DNA of 64,000 nucleotides, from the NCBI RefSeq assembly GCF_011762155.1, contig NZ_JAASQL010000003.1, forward strand, positions 248,001 through 312,000, given 5' to 3'. Under the pieces are notes generated by a model. The model ran no database searches, was not told the DNA's origin, and was given only the letters and a program-made list of their open reading frames with translations. This DNA is from Wenyingzhuangia heitensis. Lineage in GTDB: Bacteria; Bacteroidota; Bacteroidia; Flavobacteriales; Flavobacteriaceae. Numbering within the stretch: position 1 is the first letter of the stretch; the number at the start of each line of letters is the position of its first letter. Below are positions 27,048 to 36,307 of this stretch, one piece after another. Both the position numbers and the translations under genes were made by a program.

Positions 27048-28442
27048 TTATTTTTTAACTATTTGTTTTCTTTTAATTTCTTTTCTATTTAAATAAACAT
27101 TGTCTATTTTATTGTTTTTAACATCCTCTAAAACTATTAGAGGTCTCTCATCATTATTGACTGTTTTTACATGAAAATTACTTATATAAAACCCGTTTAA
27201 ATGGCGAGCATAAATTCCCGATGCAGGAATTGGCACTCCTACTTTTTTAAACTCTGGCCACCAATTCCCCAATGTTTCTAACGTATATTCTTTTATTTCT
27301 CTTTTTGCATCTTGTTTGGTTCCACCACCAGCAACTGTCATTTGTATGTTGTGCAACTGAACATCTGTAATATCATGATTTGGCATTCCTGTAATAAAAA
27401 TGGCAGAGTTTACATCTAACTCACTATTATCAGCAATAATACCATCAAACACAAAATTATGCATCGCTTTCATTGGCAACATTTCTAAAGGAGCATCTAC
27501 TCCTGCTCTTTGTTGGCAAAATGTCATAAAAATAGGTCTTGGTACATTTTTCATTACAATATTAGAAAAGGTCATATTCTTCATAACTCCTCCTTCATTC
27601 ATTTGAATTTTTAAACCTGAATCTAGAATATCATGAAAAGTACAATTGCTTACGGTTACAGATTCAAAGTCTCCACGAGAAGCCAATCCAATTCTCATGG
27701 CTGCCCATTTACTTGTAAATACACAATTGGTAATTGTTATAAATTTACATGGCTTGTCTGGTCTAGAAGTTTGCAAACAAATAGAATCGTCACTTGTGTC
27801 AAAAGAACAATTGGCCACTCTAACATTGGTACATCCATCAAAATCTAATCCATCTCCATTGTGATTAATTCTACTTTTAATTTTGATTCCTTCAACTACA
27901 ATTTCATCACAATACAACCAAGCAGATGTCCATGCAGCAGGATTTTGCAACGTAATATTTCGCATATGAATATCTTTACAGTTTAAAAAACGCAACATCA
28001 TAGGACGACCGTTTCCGTTTTTTTTATTAAAGTTTTTAGGACTTCCATTCCCATCTATAATTCCATATCCTTCAATGGCGAATGATTTTGCATCACTGGC
28101 AAAAATCAAACATCTATCCATATGAGTTTCATTTTTATAAGTATTTTTATGGGTATCAGTAGCATAATCTTTAAAATTTGGACTTCCTAACAACACCCCT
28201 CCATTTTCTACCCTAAGTGTTACAAAATCTTTTAAATAAATAGTCCCAATCATTACCGTTTTTCCGGCAGGAATTAAAACAATTCCTCCTCCTTCTTTGG
28301 TACAAGCATCAATAGCATTTTGTACGGCTTTGGTGTCTTTGGTCACACCATCTGCCTTGGCTCCAAAATCTATTACATTGTAGGTTTTTGCAAAAACCTG
28401 AGTTTGTAAAAACACCATAAAACTTAATAAAAAAACTTTCAT
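27048..28442 (-). CDS. Secreted GH28-like parallel beta-helix protein, divergent active site
   Basis: 464 residues, signal peptide ending VFAK, then YNVIDFGAKADGVTKDT, the standard start of GH28/pectate-lyase-3 beta-helices. Of the canonical polygalacturonase motifs, NGD (195-197) and DD (218-219) are kept, but the GHG segment is replaced by KWAAMRIG and the RIK segment by SGLKIQM. The catalytic acid pair is present, while the His and the substrate-binding Arg-x-Lys are not. It therefore probably cleaves something other than polygalacturonate, most likely an alpha-linked unit in the same algal polymer. Adjacent to, and divergent from, the HTCS gene; a 21-bp direct repeat lies 137-168 bp upstream. 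Confidence 0.8.
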   Translation of the reverse strand: MKVFLLSFMVFLQTQVFAKTYNVIDFGAKADGVTKDTKAVQNAIDACTKEGGGIVLIPAGKTVMIGTIYLKDFVTLRVENGGVLLGSPNFKDYATDTHKNTYKNETHMDRCLIFASDAKSFAIEGYGIIDGNGSPKNFNKKNGNGRPMMLRFLNCKDIHMRNITLQNPAAWTSAWLYCDEIVVEGIKIKSRINHNGDGLDFDGCTNVRVANCSFDTSDDSICLQTSRPDKPCKFITITNCVFTSKWAAMRIGLASRGDFESVTVSNCTFHDILDSGLKIQMNEGGVMKNMTFSNIVMKNVPRPIFMTFCQQRAGVDAPLEMLPMKAMHNFVFDGIIADNSELDVNSAIFITGMPNHDITDVQLHNIQMTVAGGGTKQDAKREIKEYTLETLGNWWPEFKKVGVPIPASGIYARHLNGFYISNFHVKTVNNDERPLIVLEDVKNNKIDNVYLNRKEIKRKQIVKK

Positions 28443-28822
28443 TGCTATCTAAATTAAAATTGATGAGCAAAATATAAATTTAGGCACCAATAAAGGGAAA
28501 CAAATCAATTCTTTTTAATGAACAAATGCATTGTTTTTTTAGTTAACTTACAAAGTAGAATTAGAGATTTACTTAGGAATCATCTATACTAGATATAAAA
28601 TCATATGTATCTCAATTAAATTAAAGAATATCAATTATTTTAAAGAAGTTTATGTGTTTTTTTAATTAAAACCAATTGCTTTAAGTTTTAGAATAACTTT
28701 AGCTTTAGATTCCTTTTAACAAAGAACTATAAATGCCTTATATTTGATATGTAAAGACATTTGTTTGATGGGTTTTTAAAATAAAACATCTTCAAATACT
28801 ATTAAAATTATGACCTCTGTTT
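28443..28822. promoter_or_regulatory. Divergent control region, GH28-like gene and HTCS
   Basis: A 380-bp gap without an open frame. It holds the 21-bp repeat (28579-28610) and, for the HTCS, TATATTTG at 28739-28746, which matches the TAnnTTTG -7 consensus about 76 bp before the HTCS start codon. No clear -33 element or terminator was seen. Confidence 0.4.
28579..28610. promoter_or_regulatory. Direct repeat, 21-bp period: HTCS binding-site candidate 3
   Basis: Read on the minus strand, TACATATGATT (28609 down to 28599) and TATAGATGATT (28588 down to 28578) are 9/11 identical and exactly 21 bp apart. The site lies between the GH28-like gene and the HTCS gene, so it could control both. Confidence 0.45.
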
Positions 28823-31800
28823 ATGTTTAAAAATTACTTAAGACAATTCCATATACTTTCATTATTTGTATTTCTTATTTCTACGTTTTGTTACGCTCAA
28901 CAAAATGTCATCTTTTCACATTTATCTGTTAAAGATGGGTTGTCTCAAAGTGATATTAACACAATTCATCAAACTAAAAATGGGTATTTATGGTTTGGTA
29001 CCCACAATGGTTTAAACAAATATGATGGATATAAATTTACACACTACAAACCTAGCAACAAACCAAATTCAATTAGCAGCAATCTAGTTTTTAGACTTAC
29101 GGGAGATAATGACAATAATTTATGGATCGGTACTACTGGTGGAGGTCTTAATTATTTTGATAGTAAAACAGAAAAATTCACAAATTACTTACACTCTAAA
29201 AAGTCTAACAATTCCGTAAAAAGCAATTATATTACTTCTGTATATCACGATTCTAAAAACCGATTATGGATTGGTACCAAAGAAGGATTAGACATGGTAG
29301 ATTGCAACAAACCTACTTCTAAAGATTCTATTGTTTTTAATCATATAAGCCTACCTGAAAATCATTTAATTAAAAACAAAAGCGTAACTACTATCTATGA
29401 GTCTAAATCAGGAGAACTGTATGTGGGAACTATATATAGCCTGTACAAGTTAACAGACCTTAATAATTATATTGAATTTGAATTTTATAAAGACAAAACG
29501 AAACCGAGAACAAATCAAATAAAACAAATTACAGAAGACTCTAACAACAGACTTATAGTTGCTTCATCTAATGGAATGTTTATCGAAAAAAAAGGAACCC
29601 GAAAACTAAAAAAGTTTTTTTCTGGACCTTGTGTCAGTATTTCTATAGATGCTAAAAACCAAATATGGGTTGCTACTCAAAACGGTCTATTATGCTTTAG
29701 AAACGATGACAAACACAAGATCCCAGAACTAATAAACACGTACATAAACAATCCTAAAAACCCAAATAGTATAAGCAAAAACATTGTTACCTCCTTATAC
29801 AAGGATATTACAGGAATTTTATGGATTGGTACAAACGGAGGAGGTATTAATAAGCTAGACCCACAAAGAAAAAAGTTTAACCATGTTACCCAAACTTCAA
29901 ACCCTAATAGTATTAGCAACGATAAAGTTAGAGCCATTCTAGAAGACTCTAATAAAACACTATGGATTGGAACCGAAGGAGGTGGGTTAAATTATCAAAA
30001 AAACAACTACAATAGCACTAACCCTTTTCTTCAAATTCCCAAAGCAAGCACAAGACCAATTGTTTTAAAAGAATTTAAAACAATTAACAAAAAACTTTTA
30101 TTAATTGGTGGTGCAAACCCTCCTAACCTTTCTTTTATAGACATTACCAACCCCAACTCTAACTACAACACCAAACCTATTAAAATTAAAGCAGTTACAA
30201 ATGCGGTTTTTGCAATAACAGTAGACCATTTGAATAATATTTGGGTTGGAACTTATAACTTAGGAGTCTTTTTATTAAAGTATGAAAATGGTCAATTTAA
30301 AATTCATAAAAACTTTTATAACACAGGAAATAAAAACCAAATTTCTAATAACATTATTCGAAATATTTTTCAAGATTCACATAAAAACATGTGGTTCGCA
30401 ACCGGTAAAGGATTGAGTAAATTACCATATTCCGAAATAGAAAAAGAAAACCCAAAATTTAGATCTTACACCCACAATCCTAAAAACAAAAACAGCTTAA
30501 GCTACGATTATATTCTATCTATACACGAAACTAAAAAAGGTGAATTATGGATAGGTACTTTTGGAGGAGGTTTGAACAAATTAATATCTGACCCAACAAA
30601 GGAACATGCAAAATTTAAATCTTATACAGATGATGATGGTTTGCCAAACAATGTAATTAAAGGAATTTTAGAAGATGATAGCGGAAATTTATGGTTATCA
30701 TCTAATATGGGATTGACCAAATTTAACCCTGAACAAAGTACTTTTAAAAACTACAATACCTATGATGGATTGCAAAGTAATGAGTTTCAAGAATTAGCTT
30801 GTTATAAAAAAGAAGATGGTGAAATGTTTTTTGGTGGTATAAATGGATTTAATTCTTTTTATCCGGAAAACATAAAAGACAATCCACACGCACCACAAAC
30901 TTTAATTACTAAAATTTCTTTATTTAACAAAAAAATACAAGTAGGTAAAGATTACAACGGAAATATCCTTTTAAAAAATTCGATCAACAATACTAGCAGA
31001 ATTGAATTTAAACACAATCAAAACAGCATTTCTTTTGAGTTTACAGGAATACAATACTCCTCTCCTCAAAAAAACCAATACGCTTACAAATTATCTGGTT
31101 TTGAAGAAAAATGGAACTACACCAATTCTACAATGCGTTTTGCAACGTACACAAACCTATCTCCAGGAATATATACCTTTAGCGTAAAGTCTTCTAATGG
31201 AGATGGTATTTGGAATGACAGTCCTAAAAAAATTGTGATAGAAATTACTCCTCCTTTTTGGAAAACTATTTGGGCTTATATTATATATGTATTAATTGTA
31301 ATAGGATTGTTAATTGCCTTTTGGCGATTTACACTTATTAGAACAGAGCAAAAGCACGAACTAGAATTAGAAACCATAGAAAAAGAAAAATACGAAGAAC
31401 TACAACAAATGAAAATGGAGTTCTTTACCAATATTTCTCATGAATTTAGAACTCCTTTAACACTAATAAAAGGTCCTTTAGAATATCTTCAAACTAAAAT
31501 TGGGTTGTTAGATGAAAATGTAGTCAAGCATCAATACCAATTAATGGATAAAAACACTGATTACTTATTACGATTGGTTACACAGCTTTTAGACTTTCAG
31601 AAAATGGATAAAGGTCAAATGGGCTTAACCATATACCATAAAAATATTGCTCGTTTTATTAAAGAGATAGCAGAACCCTTTAGGTTTATTAGCGAAAAGA
31701 AAAAAATTAAATACACCATACGAACAGAAGAAGAAAAAATATACGCTTACTTTAGTCCAGATGCTTTAGAAAAGGTAATGAACAACTTACTTTCTAATGC

Positions 31801-33046
31801 CTTTAAATTTTGTCCTGAAAACGGAACTGTAGACGTATATGTATATATCAAAAAAACCTATCATTCAGAAAAACTAACAAAAAAATCGGTATACAATAAA
31901 TTAGTAATAGAGGTTCGCGATTCTGGATTTGGTATTACAGACTCTAAAAAACAACGTATTTTTAATAGATTTTACAGCAATTCTGCCAAAGAACTAGCCA
32001 ATCCTACAGGAACAGGTATAGGATTAAGTTATACTAAAAGCCTAGTAGACTTACACCAGGGAACTATTTTTGTAGTAGATAACGAATGGGGTGGTTCTAC
32101 ATTTGCGGTAAATTTACCACTCGACAAACAAGCCTATTTAGACAAACCTAATATTGAGCTTGGTACCGAAACAGACAATGTAAACACAACAACTGCATAC
32201 GTATCATCTTCACATCAGGTTTCTGTTCAAGATCAAGAAAAAGACGAACAAATGATTGGAAAACGCTCTGAACTGCCAATTGTTTTAGTAGTAGATGATA
32301 ACAAAGATATTAGATCATTTATAAAACAATCTTTAAAAGATAAATACAATATACTAGAAGCCGAAAACGGTTTAAAAGGATATGAACTAGCCAAAAAGCA
32401 AGTCCCTAATATTATTATTAGTGACTATGTAATGCCAGAAATGGACGGAGCTGAATTTTGTAAAAAATGTAAAGAAACCTCAGAAATAAGCCATGTTCCC
32501 TTTATTTTATTAACCGCTAAAACGTCACAAGACAATCAATTTGTAGGTTTAGAAAGTGGTGCCGATGATTACATTACCAAACCTTTTAATTTAGAGTTAC
32601 TACAACTAAAAATTAAAAATATTATTGGCAAAAGAGACAGCCTAAGAAAACGTTTTAACCAAGAAATTATTTTAAAACCTGAGGATGTTACAGTAACCTC
32701 TGCCGATGAAATTTTCTTAGAAAAAGCCATGGAAGTTGTAGAGAAAAACATGATGAATACTGAGTTTAGTGTTGAAATGTTGGTGAAAGAAATGAGCGTT
32801 AGTAGAAGTAATCTATACCTAAAACTGAAAGAAATCACTGGTTTATCTTCTAGTGAATTTATTAGAAGTATTCGATTAAAAAGAGCTGTGCAATTGTTAG
32901 AAAAAAGTGATTTATCTGTAAAAGAAATCATGTACATGACTGGATTTAATAGCCCTTCTTATTTTGCCAAATGTTTTAAAAAACAATTTAACATGACCCC
33001 TAGTGACTACATTAACAAAAATAATCTTGGAGTTAACGAAGAATAA
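28823..33046 (+). CDS. Hybrid two-component system regulator (HTCS)
   Basis: 1407 residues combining sensor kinase and transcription factor. A signal peptide (1-26) is followed by about fourteen Reg_prop propeller blades (W[IV]GT...GGGxN repeats) to about 690 and a Y_Y_Y domain to about 805. A membrane helix lies at about 815-837. The HisKA domain has phosphoacceptor His873 (NISHEFRTPL), followed by the HATPase (GTGIGLSYTKS). The receiver domain has phosphoacceptor Asp1201 (IISDYVMPEMDG), and two AraC-type HTH motifs end near 1400. HTCS proteins sense oligosaccharides in the periplasm and activate the local polysaccharide-use genes. The 21-bp direct repeats near three transcription units here fit its DNA-binding domain. 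Almost certainly the master regulator of this island. Confidence 0.95.
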   Translation: MFKNYLRQFHILSLFVFLISTFCYAQQNVIFSHLSVKDGLSQSDINTIHQTKNGYLWFGTHNGLNKYDGYKFTHYKPSNKPNSISSNLVFRLTGDNDNNLWIGTTGGGLNYFDSKTEKFTNYLHSKKSNNSVKSNYITSVYHDSKNRLWIGTKEGLDMVDCNKPTSKDSIVFNHISLPENHLIKNKSVTTIYESKSGELYVGTIYSLYKLTDLNNYIEFEFYKDKTKPRTNQIKQITEDSNNRLIVASSNGMFIEKKGTRKLKKFFSGPCVSISIDAKNQIWVATQNGLLCFRNDDKHKIPELINTYINNPKNPNSISKNIVTSLYKDITGILWIGTNGGGINKLDPQRKKFNHVTQTSNPNSISNDKVRAILEDSNKTLWIGTEGGGLNYQKNNYNSTNPFLQIPKASTRPIVLKEFKTINKKLLLIGGANPPNLSFIDITNPNSNYNTKPIKIKAVTNAVFAITVDHLNNIWVGTYNLGVFLLKYENGQFKIHKNFYNTGNKNQISNNIIRNIFQDSHKNMWFATGKGLSKLPYSEIEKENPKFRSYTHNPKNKNSLSYDYILSIHETKKGELWIGTFGGGLNKLISDPTKEHAKFKSYTDDDGLPNNVIKGILEDDSGNLWLSSNMGLTKFNPEQSTFKNYNTYDGLQSNEFQELACYKKEDGEMFFGGINGFNSFYPENIKDNPHAPQTLITKISLFNKKIQVGKDYNGNILLKNSINNTSRIEFKHNQNSISFEFTGIQYSSPQKNQYAYKLSGFEEKWNYTNSTMRFATYTNLSPGIYTFSVKSSNGDGIWNDSPKKIVIEITPPFWKTIWAYIIYVLIVIGLLIAFWRFTLIRTEQKHELELETIEKEKYEELQQMKMEFFTNISHEFRTPLTLIKGPLEYLQTKIGLLDENVVKHQYQLMDKNTDYLLRLVTQLLDFQKMDKGQMGLTIYHKNIARFIKEIAEPFRFISEKKKIKYTIRTEEEKIYAYFSPDALEKVMNNLLSNAFKFCPENGTVDVYVYIKKTYHSEKLTKKSVYNKLVIEVRDSGFGITDSKKQRIFNRFYSNSAKELANPTGTGIGLSYTKSLVDLHQGTIFVVDNEWGGSTFAVNLPLDKQAYLDKPNIELGTETDNVNTTTAYVSSSHQVSVQDQEKDEQMIGKRSELPIVLVVDDNKDIRSFIKQSLKDKYNILEAENGLKGYELAKKQVPNIIISDYVMPEMDGAEFCKKCKETSEISHVPFILLTAKTSQDNQFVGLESGADDYITKPFNLELLQLKIKNIIGKRDSLRKRFNQEIILKPEDVTVTSADEIFLEKAMEVVEKNMMNTEFSVEMLVKEMSVSRSNLYLKLKEITGLSSSEFIRSIRLKRAVQLLEKSDLSVKEIMYMTGFNSPSYFAKCFKKQFNMTPSDYINKNNLGVNEE

Positions 33047-33067
33047 GTAAAAAATAAATTTCAAATA

Positions 33068-33099
33068 AAAAAGCATCTCTAGTTTTAGAGATGCTTTTT
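33068..33099. terminator. Bidirectional terminator between HTCS and GH117-like gene
   Basis: A 14-bp stem AAAAAGCATCTCTA/TAGAGATGCTTTTT with a 4-nt loop, between two convergent stop codons. Confidence 0.9.
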
Positions 33100-33120
33100 A
33101 CTTTTTTAACAACCAAACCG

Positions 33121-34401
33121 TTATTTAGATTTGGTTAATTCTTTGTTTTCTTTAGCTATTCTTGCTTTTTGTTTCATACTCAACCCTTGTCTGTAATACA
33201 CATCTGTATCGTGGTTAACTCTGTGTTGTTTCATTTCAGGATCATCTATGTCTTGACTTAAGTCACAATCAAAACGTACCAATTTAGAATGTATTTTTCC
33301 TCTACCTCCTAAGTTGATAAAATGTGAAATTCCCCAAGTAATTCCTCTACCATCCTTAGTATCAGTAAACGCATCTGCAACAAAAGGAGCAGCAGCATAT
33401 GGCATTAGTTCTGTAATTGATGCTATTTCAAAATTAACTCCATCTTTTGCGTACTGAATGGTATTGTGTTCATTTCCGTCTTTATAAACCAATGCAGCAA
33501 TTCCTTGTTTAAACGGAAATAAAGAAGTTTCGTGACCTGATGAAATTACAGGGTTTAAAGGGCTTTTTGTAAAAGGACCTAAAGGATTATCTGCCGTAGC
33601 CAGTCCTTGCATTCTAACCCAATGTGGTTTTACTCCTGTATCAGACTTGTAATACAAATAAATTTTTCCTTTGTACACCAACGGATATGGATCGTGAATA
33701 GAATACTGATCCCACTCTCCTTCTTCTCCGTTAGGAATTACAATTTTATTATAAGGAGTCCAAGGACCATCAGGAGAATCTGCATAAGATACTGCTACAG
33801 GACAATCATCTCCTCTTTTTCCGCTTGCTTCCATAAATCCTTGATAATACAAATAGTATTTCCCTTTCCACTCTAAAATATCTGTAGTGGTAACTGCTCT
33901 CCAACCTACAATCGGTTTTTTGGGTCTTTTAATAGCCACTCCTTGCTCTTCCCAGTTAAAACCATCTGTACTGGTTGCATACCAAATTTCTGCCAAATCC
34001 CAGTCAGATGACGGAATGGTATCATTACTTTTTTTAGCTCCCTGAGGAGGAGTTGATGTATGTCTGTATGTATACCAAACGTAATATTTATTGTTGTGAA
34101 AAACAATTTTAGAAGGATCTCTTCTACTTATTGTACCGTCACCATCGCTATAATTAAACCCTTTTAATTCTGTGTATTTAAACTGAGAAAACAATTCGTT
34201 CTCCTCTGGTTTTGGAGCTGCATAATCATCATACAAACGTTCCATAGCCGCACTTAACTCCCTGTCTGGTTTTTCATCTGGCAACATAAACGGAAATGCT
34301 TTTGCTGACTCGTTATTTTTTTCTTTTTCTGCTGTACCACAAGAAACCAACAAGAGTACAAAGTACATTGTTACTCCTATTACATAGTTTTTTTTCATCA
34401 T
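33121..34401 (-). CDS. GH117-like lipoprotein (alpha-1,3-anhydro-L-galactosidase type)
   Basis: 426 residues, lipobox LLVSC (Cys21). A five-bladed propeller shows the family-117 run of motifs: SRRDPSKIVFHNNKYYVWYT, IHDPYPLVYKGKIYLYYK, NPVISSGHETSLFPFKQGIA and HNTIQYAKDGVNFEIASI. Likely catalytic residues are Asp95, Asp237 and Glu291, with His290 next to it as in described GH117 enzymes. Characterised GH117 members release 3,6-anhydro-L-galactose from the non-reducing end of neoagaro-oligosaccharides, which makes this the clearest pointer to an agaran-type substrate. Some GH117 clades have unknown specificity, so the activity is not certain. Divergent from the AraC gene. Confidence 0.82.
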   Translation of the reverse strand: MMKKNYVIGVTMYFVLLLVSCGTAEKEKNNESAKAFPFMLPDEKPDRELSAAMERLYDDYAAPKPEENELFSQFKYTELKGFNYSDGDGTISRRDPSKIVFHNNKYYVWYTYRHTSTPPQGAKKSNDTIPSSDWDLAEIWYATSTDGFNWEEQGVAIKRPKKPIVGWRAVTTTDILEWKGKYYLYYQGFMEASGKRGDDCPVAVSYADSPDGPWTPYNKIVIPNGEEGEWDQYSIHDPYPLVYKGKIYLYYKSDTGVKPHWVRMQGLATADNPLGPFTKSPLNPVISSGHETSLFPFKQGIAALVYKDGNEHNTIQYAKDGVNFEIASITELMPYAAAPFVADAFTDTKDGRGITWGISHFINLGGRGKIHSKLVRFDCDLSQDIDDPEMKQHRVNHDTDVYYRQGLSMKQKARIAKENKELTKSK

Positions 34402-34601
34402 TATTTTAATTCTTATTTGTTTTTAAAACTCCCTCTATTTAGTAAAGGATTTTAAAGATACCTTTTAATTTAAAAACCGTAGACACAAAATAACCATGTT
34501 TATATATTGTCTAGTTTGATGAGATTTTAAACTTTTAAATATCTATTTTTAAAAACACATGTATTTAACTATATTAGCATAAATTAAAACATTATTATCA
34601 T

Positions 34602-35501
34602 TTGAAAACCGACCAAACTTCAAAAAAAATTGTTGTTTCTCTAGAAAAAATTGAGAAAAAAGAACATGCTTCATTTCACACAGGAGTATACAAACAGCAA
34701 TATTTTAATGGAAACTGGCATTATCATCCAGAGTTTGAGCTTTTATTAATTAAAGAAGGGGCTGGAACTCGCTTAGTAGGAGATCATGGTGAAAAGTTTG
34801 AAGTAGGTGATTTGGTGTTACTAGGAAGTTTTTTACCTCATGCTTGGATTACTGACAACAACTACTTAGAAGAACATCCAAATAAATTTTGTGAGTCAAT
34901 TTATGTACAGTTTAAAAAAAATATTTTTGGGTCTAGCTTTGTTAATATTCCCGAATTAAAAGGAATTAGAAAAATATTAAGACTATCCTCTAGAGGTTTA
35001 AAAATAGACGGACAATACAAAAATCAGATTATTTCTTTATTAGAAGAAATGCCTAAAGAAAATGCATTTAATCAATTAATTAAGCTTTTAAAAATTTTAA
35101 ATCTAGTTAGTATAAGTGATTATTCCATTTTAGCATCGGAAAACTATTTAACTGAAAATTTTCAGTTTAAATCTCATAGAATGTTAAAAATCCATGAATA
35201 TTTAATGGAAAACTACAATCAAAACATAGATATTAAAACCTGTGCAGAAATGGCTAATATGACATTACCTTCTTTCTGCAGGTATTTTAAAAATGAAACT
35301 AAAATGATTTTTTCTGATTATTTAAATCACATCAGAATAGATTTTTCCAAAAGATTATTAACCAATACGGACATGGCTATTAAAGAAATTGGATACGAAT
35401 GTGGCTACAATTCTGTTCCTTATTTCAACAAACAATTCAAAAAAATAGTAGGAGAATCTCCTTTTAAATTCAGAAAAAGTAGTAGAGAAATTACAACCTA
35501 A
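34602..35501 (+). CDS. AraC-family transcriptional regulator with cupin N-terminus
   Basis: 299 residues, with a TTG start (no in-frame ATG upstream; translation opens KTDQTSKKIVVS). The N-terminal part (about 20-110) is a cupin/AraC-binding fold (GNWHYHPEFELLLIKEGAG, VLLGSFLPHAW). The C-terminal region carries two AraC helix-turn-helix motifs (CAEMANMTLPSFCRYFKNET and IGYECGYNSVPYFNKQFKK). A soluble one-component sugar-responsive regulator is likely. It stands between the GH117-like gene, which diverges from it, and the esterase/ADH pair, which converges on it with no terminator between. Confidence 0.88.
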   Translation: MKTDQTSKKIVVSLEKIEKKEHASFHTGVYKQQYFNGNWHYHPEFELLLIKEGAGTRLVGDHGEKFEVGDLVLLGSFLPHAWITDNNYLEEHPNKFCESIYVQFKKNIFGSSFVNIPELKGIRKILRLSSRGLKIDGQYKNQIISLLEEMPKENAFNQLIKLLKILNLVSISDYSILASENYLTENFQFKSHRMLKIHEYLMENYNQNIDIKTCAEMANMTLPSFCRYFKNETKMIFSDYLNHIRIDFSKRLLTNTDMAIKEIGYECGYNSVPYFNKQFKKIVGESPFKFRKSSREITT

Positions 35502-35503
35502 CC

Positions 35504-36304
35504 TTAAAGAAGATTGTTAAAAAACAATATGGTTTCTTTAATATGTGTTTCCCAATAAATCCATTCGTGCTTTCCAGGGTTTTCTTTATAAATATGGGGA
35601 ATTCCCTCTTTTTTTAATTCTTGATGTAATGTTCTATTTCCTTCAATTAATTCGTCATCAACACCACAATCAAACCTAAACGGAGGCAAATTATCTTTGT
35701 GTTTTAAAGCTGTTTTTAAGACCGAAATATTTTCTGAAATACTTTGTTGATATGCTTCTAAATCCTCTTCTACAAATAATTTCATCTCTTCTAAAACCGT
35801 AATAGAAGACAACCCAGAGACTCCCGTAAATTTATCGTGATGTTTTAAACCTATTCTTAAGGCTCCAAACCCTCCCATAGATAATCCAGAAATAAACAAC
35901 TTAGATTTTTCTGATGCTTGAGGAATTAACTCTACCACAGCATTAATCACATCTTCTACAATCCATTTTTCAAAATTAACTCCTGTATAATGAGGCACAT
36001 ATCCACTACCATCACCCCACAAGCCATCAGAAGGCATTACCACAATCATAGGTTCAATTTCTCTAGCTTCAATCCACGATTTCATTTTTAAATGAATTCC
36101 TGTTTTTTGAGACCAAATCCAATGACTACCATATACACCATGCAATAAAACAACAATAGGTAAATCTGAATATTCTTTATCCGAAGGAACAAAAACACTT
36201 AAGTCTCCCCTCCCTTTTAAATTGTTACTTTTTACAGTAATATATCTTAAATTATTAGATTCAAATTGAGCATCAGATAGCTCTGTAGTTCTAAATTTTG
36301 ACAT
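35504..36304 (-). CDS. Alpha/beta-hydrolase esterase (S-formylglutathione hydrolase-like)
   Basis: 266 residues, no signal peptide, so cytoplasmic. The nucleophile elbow GLSMGG is seen near residue 144, then GVDDEL (acid) and GKHEWIYWETH (His). This is the esterase D/FrmB fold that also includes acetyl- and feruloyl-esterases. Three bp downstream of a zinc alcohol dehydrogenase, it forms a pair reminiscent of FrmA-FrmB formaldehyde detoxification; whether thiol adducts are the real substrate is unknown. The oxyanion HGVYGSHWIW loop is typical of the family. Confidence 0.75.
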   Translation of the reverse strand: MSKFRTTELSDAQFESNNLRYITVKSNNLKGRGDLSVFVPSDKEYSDLPIVVLLHGVYGSHWIWSQKTGIHLKMKSWIEAREIEPMIVVMPSDGLWGDGSGYVPHYTGVNFEKWIVEDVINAVVELIPQASEKSKLFISGLSMGGFGALRIGLKHHDKFTGVSGLSSITVLEEMKLFVEEDLEAYQQSISENISVLKTALKHKDNLPPFRFDCGVDDELIEGNRTLHQELKKEGIPHIYKENPGKHEWIYWETHIKETILFFNNLL

Positions 36305-36307
36305 TAT

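Noticed and set aside
32569-32937. 122-codon minus-strand open frame inside the HTCS gene
   Set aside because: It is antisense to the well-conserved receiver/HTH part and has no own features.
34551-34573. AACACATGTATTT near the AraC start, as a fourth HTCS site
   Set aside because: No second half at 21 bp on either side, and only partial match to the core.
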